A stretch of 64,000 bases of DNA from Paragonimus westermani (taxonomy: Eukaryota > Platyhelminthes > Trematoda > Plagiorchiida > Troglotrematidae), in NCBI GenBank assembly GCA_008508345.1, contig QNGE01000980.1, positions 58,969-122,968 of the forward strand, read 5' to 3'. Positions 59,501 through 64,000 of the stretch are shown one piece after another; within the stretch, counting starts at the first letter, position 1, and each line of letters opens with the position of its first letter. The position numbers and the translations under genes are program-made. The notes under the pieces were generated by a model. That model was not told the DNA's origin, ran no database searches, and saw only the letters and a program-made list of their open reading frames with translations.

Positions 59501-59869
59501 ATTCGGCAACTTGTTTGTAGATCCAGAGTGAGACGTAATAGAAGTGCATTTACCGTATTTCTGGATGGTGAATGTCAATAAAATCAAATAAGTGTATTAA
59601 GGTACACTGTCAACAGGTCAATGCATCAGCCGCTTGTGTGGAATTCTTATCAGCATCGGAATTTTCCGGTTGTAGGGAACGGTTCATATTCAACTATTTT
59701 TCGAATGAATAAACCTACACGAATGATGGGTCACAAACACGAGTACGGTCGAAAAGACTGGTGGCTTATGAGCCATTTTTCATTCGTCTGGGAGCATGAA
59801 GCATCCGGTGAAATGGTAAGAGGTGCAAGGCTAATAAGGTAACGCGAAAACGCGATTCATCACAAGGCT
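56561..59869. other. Unassigned DNA
   Basis: Many short frames, none recognisable. A GC-richer block at 58440-58970 has open frames on both strands but no domain. Confidence 0.4.
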
Positions 59870-60255
59870 ACTGTTACGACCCCTTGAGAGAGGAAGGCAA
59901 GAACGGACAAGAAGACCGCGAGCAGTACCTCGATCACGAATGAAACGTAACAATATCGCAAACGACACGAATAATCGGAACGCAATTACTCGGATCCAAC
60001 TCTCGCAACTTAGAACCCCCCAACAAGAAAGGAAAAAGACGGCCTTCAAACGAGCTTTATTTGCTGCTCAGCCCGAAGGCAATACAGTGGCTCAACACGG
60101 CCGTATTTATAGGTTTTCGGTGGCCTTGGTCCTAGGACACTGAACGGGCCAATCAGAAGCAAGCGCGTGAACTCGAATCTTCCAGAATGATGGCGGGCAT
60201 TCGAGTTATCAAAATAGGAGCATCTATTTCCCTTGAGAAATATAGCGAGTTTTTT
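59870..60255 (-). repeat. LTR-like sequence with TATA box and poly(A) signal
   Basis: On the minus strand I see TATAAATA (about 60103-60110) followed some 50 bases later by AATAAA (about 60057-60062), then about 180 bases to GGGGTCGTAACA near 59875. This spacing of promoter and polyadenylation signal is typical of an LTR. No partner LTR is found, and the nearest Gypsy RT (60709 on) is on the other strand, so it would be a solo LTR or a different element. The part nearest the gap may be cut off. Confidence 0.35.
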
Positions 60256-60708
60256 NNNNNNNNNNNNNNNNNNNNNNNNNNNNNNNNNNNNNNNNNNNNN
60301 NNNNNNNNNNNNNNNNNNNNNNNNNNNNNNNNNNNNNNNNNNNNNNNNNNNNNNNNNNNNNNNNNNNNNNNNNNNNNNNNNNNNNNNNNNNNNNNNNNNN
60401 NNNNNNNNNNNNNNNNNNNNNNNNNNNNNNNNNNNNNNNNNNNNNNNNNNNNNNNNNNNNNNNNNNNNNNNNNNNNNNNNNNNNNNNNNNNNNNNNNNNN
60501 NNNNNNNNNNNNNNNNNNNNNNNNNNNNNNNNNNNNNNNNNNNNNNNNNNNNNNNNNNNNNNNNNNNNNNNNNNNNNNNNNNNNNNNNNNNNNNNNNNNN
60601 NNNNNNNNNNNNNNNNNNNNNNNNNNNNNNNNNNNNNNNNNNNNNNNNNNNNNNNNNNNNNNNNNNNNNNNNNNNNNNNNNNNNNNNNNNNNNNNNNNNN
60701 NNNNNNNN
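60256..60708. other. Assembly gap of 453 N
   Basis: An unbroken run of N. The long frames spanning it are artefacts. Confidence 0.99.
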
Positions 60709-61500
60709 ATGGCGGACGAGCTCATTCAACGCTTCAGGTCGGTATTCGACGAGGGTCTTGGTTGCTGCACTCGTGCCCAAGCGGTTTTGCACCGCAAACC
60801 TGCAGCTCAACCTGTTTTTCGGCCGAAACGCCCAGTACCCTAGGCCGCCCTACCCCTCGTCGACCAGGAACTCACACGCCTTGAAGAGTTAGGGGGTGCT
60901 GACGCCTGTCACCTACTCATCCCGGGCAGCCCCCATCGTTGTCGTGAAAAAGGCCAATGGATCAGTTCGCATTTGTGCTGATTTCTCTACCGGGCTCAAT
61001 GCTGCTTTGGAAGCTAACTGCCATCCACTGCCCGTCCCTGAAGACCTGTTCACGATCCTCAATGGTGGAACCTGTTTCGCCAAGCTAGATGTAGCCGATG
61101 CATATCTGCAGGTCGAAGTCGCCCCACAATCCCGTGGTCTACTGACGATCAACATACATCGCGGTCTTTACCAGTACACCAGACTGCCATTCGGTGTCAA
61201 GACCGCCCCAGCCATCTTCCAGCAGATCGTGGATCTCATGCTGTCCGGCCTGCCTAGTACAGCTGCCTACTTGGACGACATCATTATTTCTGGCCGAACG
61301 CGTGACGACCTTCGAGAACGGATCGCAGCCGTTATCCAACGAGTTCAAGATTACGGATTTCGGCTTCGAGCAGATAAGTGTCAATTTTTCGTCGTCCATC
61401 AAATACCTTGGCTTTGTTTTCAACGCTACCGGCCGTCGTCCAGATCCTGAGAACTTTCGTGCCATCCAGCACATGCCAGCCGAACGGCTTAAAGATGGAA
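60709..61500 (+). pseudogene. Gypsy reverse transcriptase fragment
   Basis: The copy starts at the gap edge with VFDEGLGCCTRAQAVLHRKP and VFRPKRPVP, then a TAG (60841-60843), [16 protein letters not shown], a one-base insertion near 60892, and an open 184-codon frame (60896-61450): [48 protein letters not shown] (first catalytic Asp), [16 protein letters not shown] and YLDD (61268-61279). A shift near 61385 leads to [20 protein letters not shown], and the copy ends by about 61490. Palm residues are intact, so decay is moderate. It belongs to another Gypsy lineage than the 8.8-kb element (YLDD, GLGCCT block). RNase H and integrase are absent. Confidence 0.92.
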
Positions 61501-61530
61501 GAGACAAGCAAGGTTCTTCAGGTATCGTAT

Positions 61531-61650
61531 GCATTGAGTTGACTTTGAACCTACGTGCGTCCGTTTAGCTTCGTAGCATCCCGGGCATCCTCCCTTTATC
61601 GGAAATCTGTTGGTCGGGTTGTTTTGATGTGATTTTGCGCAGTGCTGACA
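61531..61650 (-). pseudogene. Possible gag double zinc-knuckle fragment
   Basis: Inside a 103-codon minus-strand frame (61489-61800), residues 51-90 read CQHCAKSHQNNPTNRFPIKG and GCPGCYEAKRTHVGSKSTQC. This fits two successive CCHC knuckles of a Gypsy gag (C-x2-C-x3-H-x4-C, then C-x2-C-x5-H-x6-C) with one cysteine replaced by Pro. It lies tail-to-tail with the RT fragment on the other strand. Loose spacing makes it tentative. Confidence 0.4.
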
Positions 61651-61800
61651 AGATTTGCCAGTTCGAGTCCTTTTCACTAACATATATTTCACCTCTTTGT
61701 TGTATCCAAGCCGTTCCTCTACATCTGAAACTGAATCAGTATTCTTCAACGTAGGAAAATCGCTGTTCTCCTGTGGCAGTGTCCAAACCTGAAGGGTCAC

Positions 61801-63680
61801 GATTGTCCGCTAAGTTTCGTCTTCGTGCAAAATTGATGTAACTTGGGGAGCGTGAGATACCAAGAGGATAAGCAGGCGAAAAGTTTTTGTGGGCATTCGT
61901 TCACAGTGACCTGTGGCCACCCTAATAACTTCAAACGATTATGGTCATTTTTCAGAACCTTCATCTAGTTAGAATGCTTCTTCAGTGTCGGCCAGTATTG
62001 CCGATTTTTTGTTCTAAGTCCGAACATTACGCCAACAGATGAAATGATTACTTCAGATCCGCTTGAAGAATACAACACATCCTACTATGCAGCTGAAACG
62101 GCGCACGGCTTATGCGGCTTGGTCGAATGAAAAGATGGGTGTTGGAATATACCATCCCTATAGAGCATTTAGAACAACTCTAGCATGAGCTTCTTAATGG
62201 TCACGGGCAACCGTGGAGTACTTCATCAGTTACATGTGTTCTGAGGGTCGATTGTGGAAGGCTTGAAGTCGCTGAACTGATGCTGAGCGCTCATTAAGGA
62301 ACATTACGGTTCTGCACGCCAGAGAAGAGCGTCTTTGTAATGAACATCCTTCGAGAATACTGAACTCTCCACCTTCGACAACGTCTATCGGTCCTCAATG
62401 GACATATCGCGTTCTTTACTCACAGCGGGTTCTGTGAATTTCATATCGAAAAATCTCTCAATATTACTGCGAACGCCTTACAACTAAAGTGTAAACATAA
62501 ACTCCAAAATTATTGTGTGGACTTGTTGGACTTATGCGCATCAGCCTGAATGTCGTGTGCACTGTATAGGTTTGATTCCATTTGTTAACCTCTTGTCCTC
62601 TGACCTCGTGAGACTCAGCTGAGCCTTGTCTGATAACTACGCCTATCTCGGATGATGAGCAGAAAAAGTAAGCAGTTCTCATGTAGTTTCTAGGTTGCAG
62701 GTCGTCCTTTTTACGAACGGCTTAGATAGCCTCTGGCAGTCTTTTAGTTGGTCACTCTCGTTCCAACTGCATGGTTGTTTTCAAATCGACCGATTTCGCC
62801 TCGGACTTCATTGCAGTCAAAATGGGGGCCGTGCTTTAGTTCTGAGTGCTTGATGCGAATCACTTTGGTTTTGCACCCAAGTCCTACATTTCACCAATGA
62901 TTCCCGGACAAGCTTGGTGTCTGATGTGTTGCTTATACCTGCAGGGGTGTGTGATACATTGTGCGTGTCGCAACACAGCCGGTACGATTGCCAACGCGTT
63001 TTAGGGACGGCTGACAATTTTTAACACGGTATTTGGAAACAGCATCTTTGAATGCTAGTTTATGTTGGTGAGTGAGTATGAGACGAGCGCATCGGATTGT
63101 TGGCAGCGATGTCTACGTCCACGGTCTTCTTCGTGTCGTCATCCTGAACAGCAATGCAGTAGTGGTTTACACTGATGCCTGACTACTGTGCACTCATGGG
63201 GAAATGATCACGCTAATTGGGGACACATCCGTCTCGGACAACTGAGACGAACGATGGTAACGTTCACGCTAACAAGCCTCTGCCCCACTTAACATTTTCG
63301 GCCACAGATTATGTGGATCACAAAGAGGAACTTGACCTACACTGGCCGATTCTGTGGTGGCTGAGTTCATTTCTCCGTGTCTGATTATCATCTGTCTACC
63401 TCGCACCTTACAATAGTCACCCGCGGCTGTGACAGCATCAGTACATGCCTAATGTTGCAAGTGATTAGTTTGCACCGAATTTAGTGTGAATAACATCAAG
63501 CAGTTTGGGCGTCATGTTTAACATGTTATTGATGAATAAGTTGAGAATAGCATAACTTTACGAGCAAGTCGTAATACTCTAGGTTTCAACCGCCCCAGAT
63601 GGCCTTCCTCAAGAGTGTTTTGATCAATTTCGATCACAGCACGCATGGCATAGCCACCTGTGTCTTCCTATAGTTGCAGA
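61801..63680. other. Unassigned DNA
   Basis: No recognisable frame. Short similarities between 63120-63420 and 54620-55080 suggest eroded repeat sequence lying 3' of the minus-strand RTE-like fragment that follows. Confidence 0.4.
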
Positions 63681-63917
63681 TCAAGTGAATGAGCTCGTTT
63701 GATGTTCAACTAAACACCTATCTCCCATCCTCATAACCCATTGGAACCGCCCGATGCGAGTGATCAGACGCAGCCATCGACGGTCAGCTATCTGGAAACA
63801 TGGCCAAGTGTTACAACAACATAGCAACATGGTTCTTACAATCGATTTACATACGCAGCCCTCAAGCTTGAGAGGGTGGCTGTATCGTCTAGAGTGTCCC
63901 TGGCCTTCGAGACGCAA
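63681..63917 (-). pseudogene. RTE-like C-terminal fragment
   Basis: The minus-strand frame reads LKLEGCVCKSIVRTMLLCCC, NTWPCFQIADRRWLRLITRI and GRFQWVMRMG, matching the RTE-like block LSLKGRVYxAxVRSVLLYGxETWPLRVEDxRRL...CLRxIARIxW, though several positions are changed. It is homologous to 55140-55320 on the same strand. Upstream RT may continue past the window edge. Confidence 0.75.
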
Positions 63918-64000
63918 ACTTATCTTCTGTCCACACTTCCACCGCTGCGGATGTAACTTTTAAAGTATACAAACCGGCCATTAACTGCCGTCAAACTTCG

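Noticed and set aside
60046..60892. Reading frames of about 190-250 codons across 60256-60708
   Set aside because: They consist almost wholly of undetermined bases; no protein can be inferred from an assembly gap.
1..64000. CRISPR arrays, operons, prophage or other prokaryotic systems
   Set aside because: No regularly spaced repeats, no ribosome-binding-site-led gene strings; all recognisable coding is eukaryotic retroelement.

Overview
The window is non-bacterial, moderately AT-rich DNA with no operons, no long intact genes and several fossil retrotransposon families. The mixture is typical of a flatworm nuclear genome: CR1-like and RTE-like non-LTR elements, Gypsy elements with a CsRn1-like gag signature, BEL/Pao, and a possible Penelope-like piece. 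I favour a large repeat-rich tapeworm genome (Spirometra-like) over a fluke, but this is inference from element style only. Nearly every recognisable coding stretch is a decayed retrotransposon. One short exon (45771-45922) looks like host coding sequence.

Layout. 1-8.8 kb: unassigned DNA, a perfect 393-bp tandem duplication of a dispersed repeat (2811-3595), a decayed CR1-like element on the minus strand (about 4150-6920) and a separate 3' tail of the same family (7081-7325). 8.8-12.9 kb: a complete but dead Gypsy element with 154-bp LTRs, in the order gag zinc knuckle, protease, reverse transcriptase (RT), RNase H, integrase. 13-23.9 kb: mostly unassigned, with a diverged copy of the 2.8-kb repeat, another CR1-like tail and a minus-strand Gypsy RNase H fragment. 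23.9-28.6 kb: the best preserved element, a CR1-like retrotransposon on the minus strand, whose ORF1 and ORF2 carry only a few lesions.

28.27-44.24 kb is the structural highlight: a large inverted duplication. Two arms of about 5.1 kb (28269-33377 and 39149-44244) are near-identical reverse complements, separated by a 5.8-kb spacer. Each arm holds a CsRn1-like Gypsy relic (gag, protease, RT) joined to the 5' end of the CR1-like element. The spacer holds a BEL/Pao element (about 35.5-38.6 kb) interrupted by an antisense fragment homologous to the inner end of the arms. The right arm stops exactly at a lone N (44245), so an assembly join there must be considered.

44.6-64 kb: another CR1-like RT relic (44640-45620), the candidate host exon, a long hairpin (49439-49702), a series of RTE-like RT fragments on both strands (47.7, 49.9-51.1, 55.2, 56.1-56.6 and 63.7 kb), an LTR-like sequence, a 453-bp assembly gap (60256-60708) and a Gypsy RT fragment (60709-61500).

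The genes do not form a pathway. The history is one of serial insertion, 5' truncation, nesting and segmental duplication of retroelements. I found no rRNA gene, convincing tRNA, CRISPR array or prokaryotic system.
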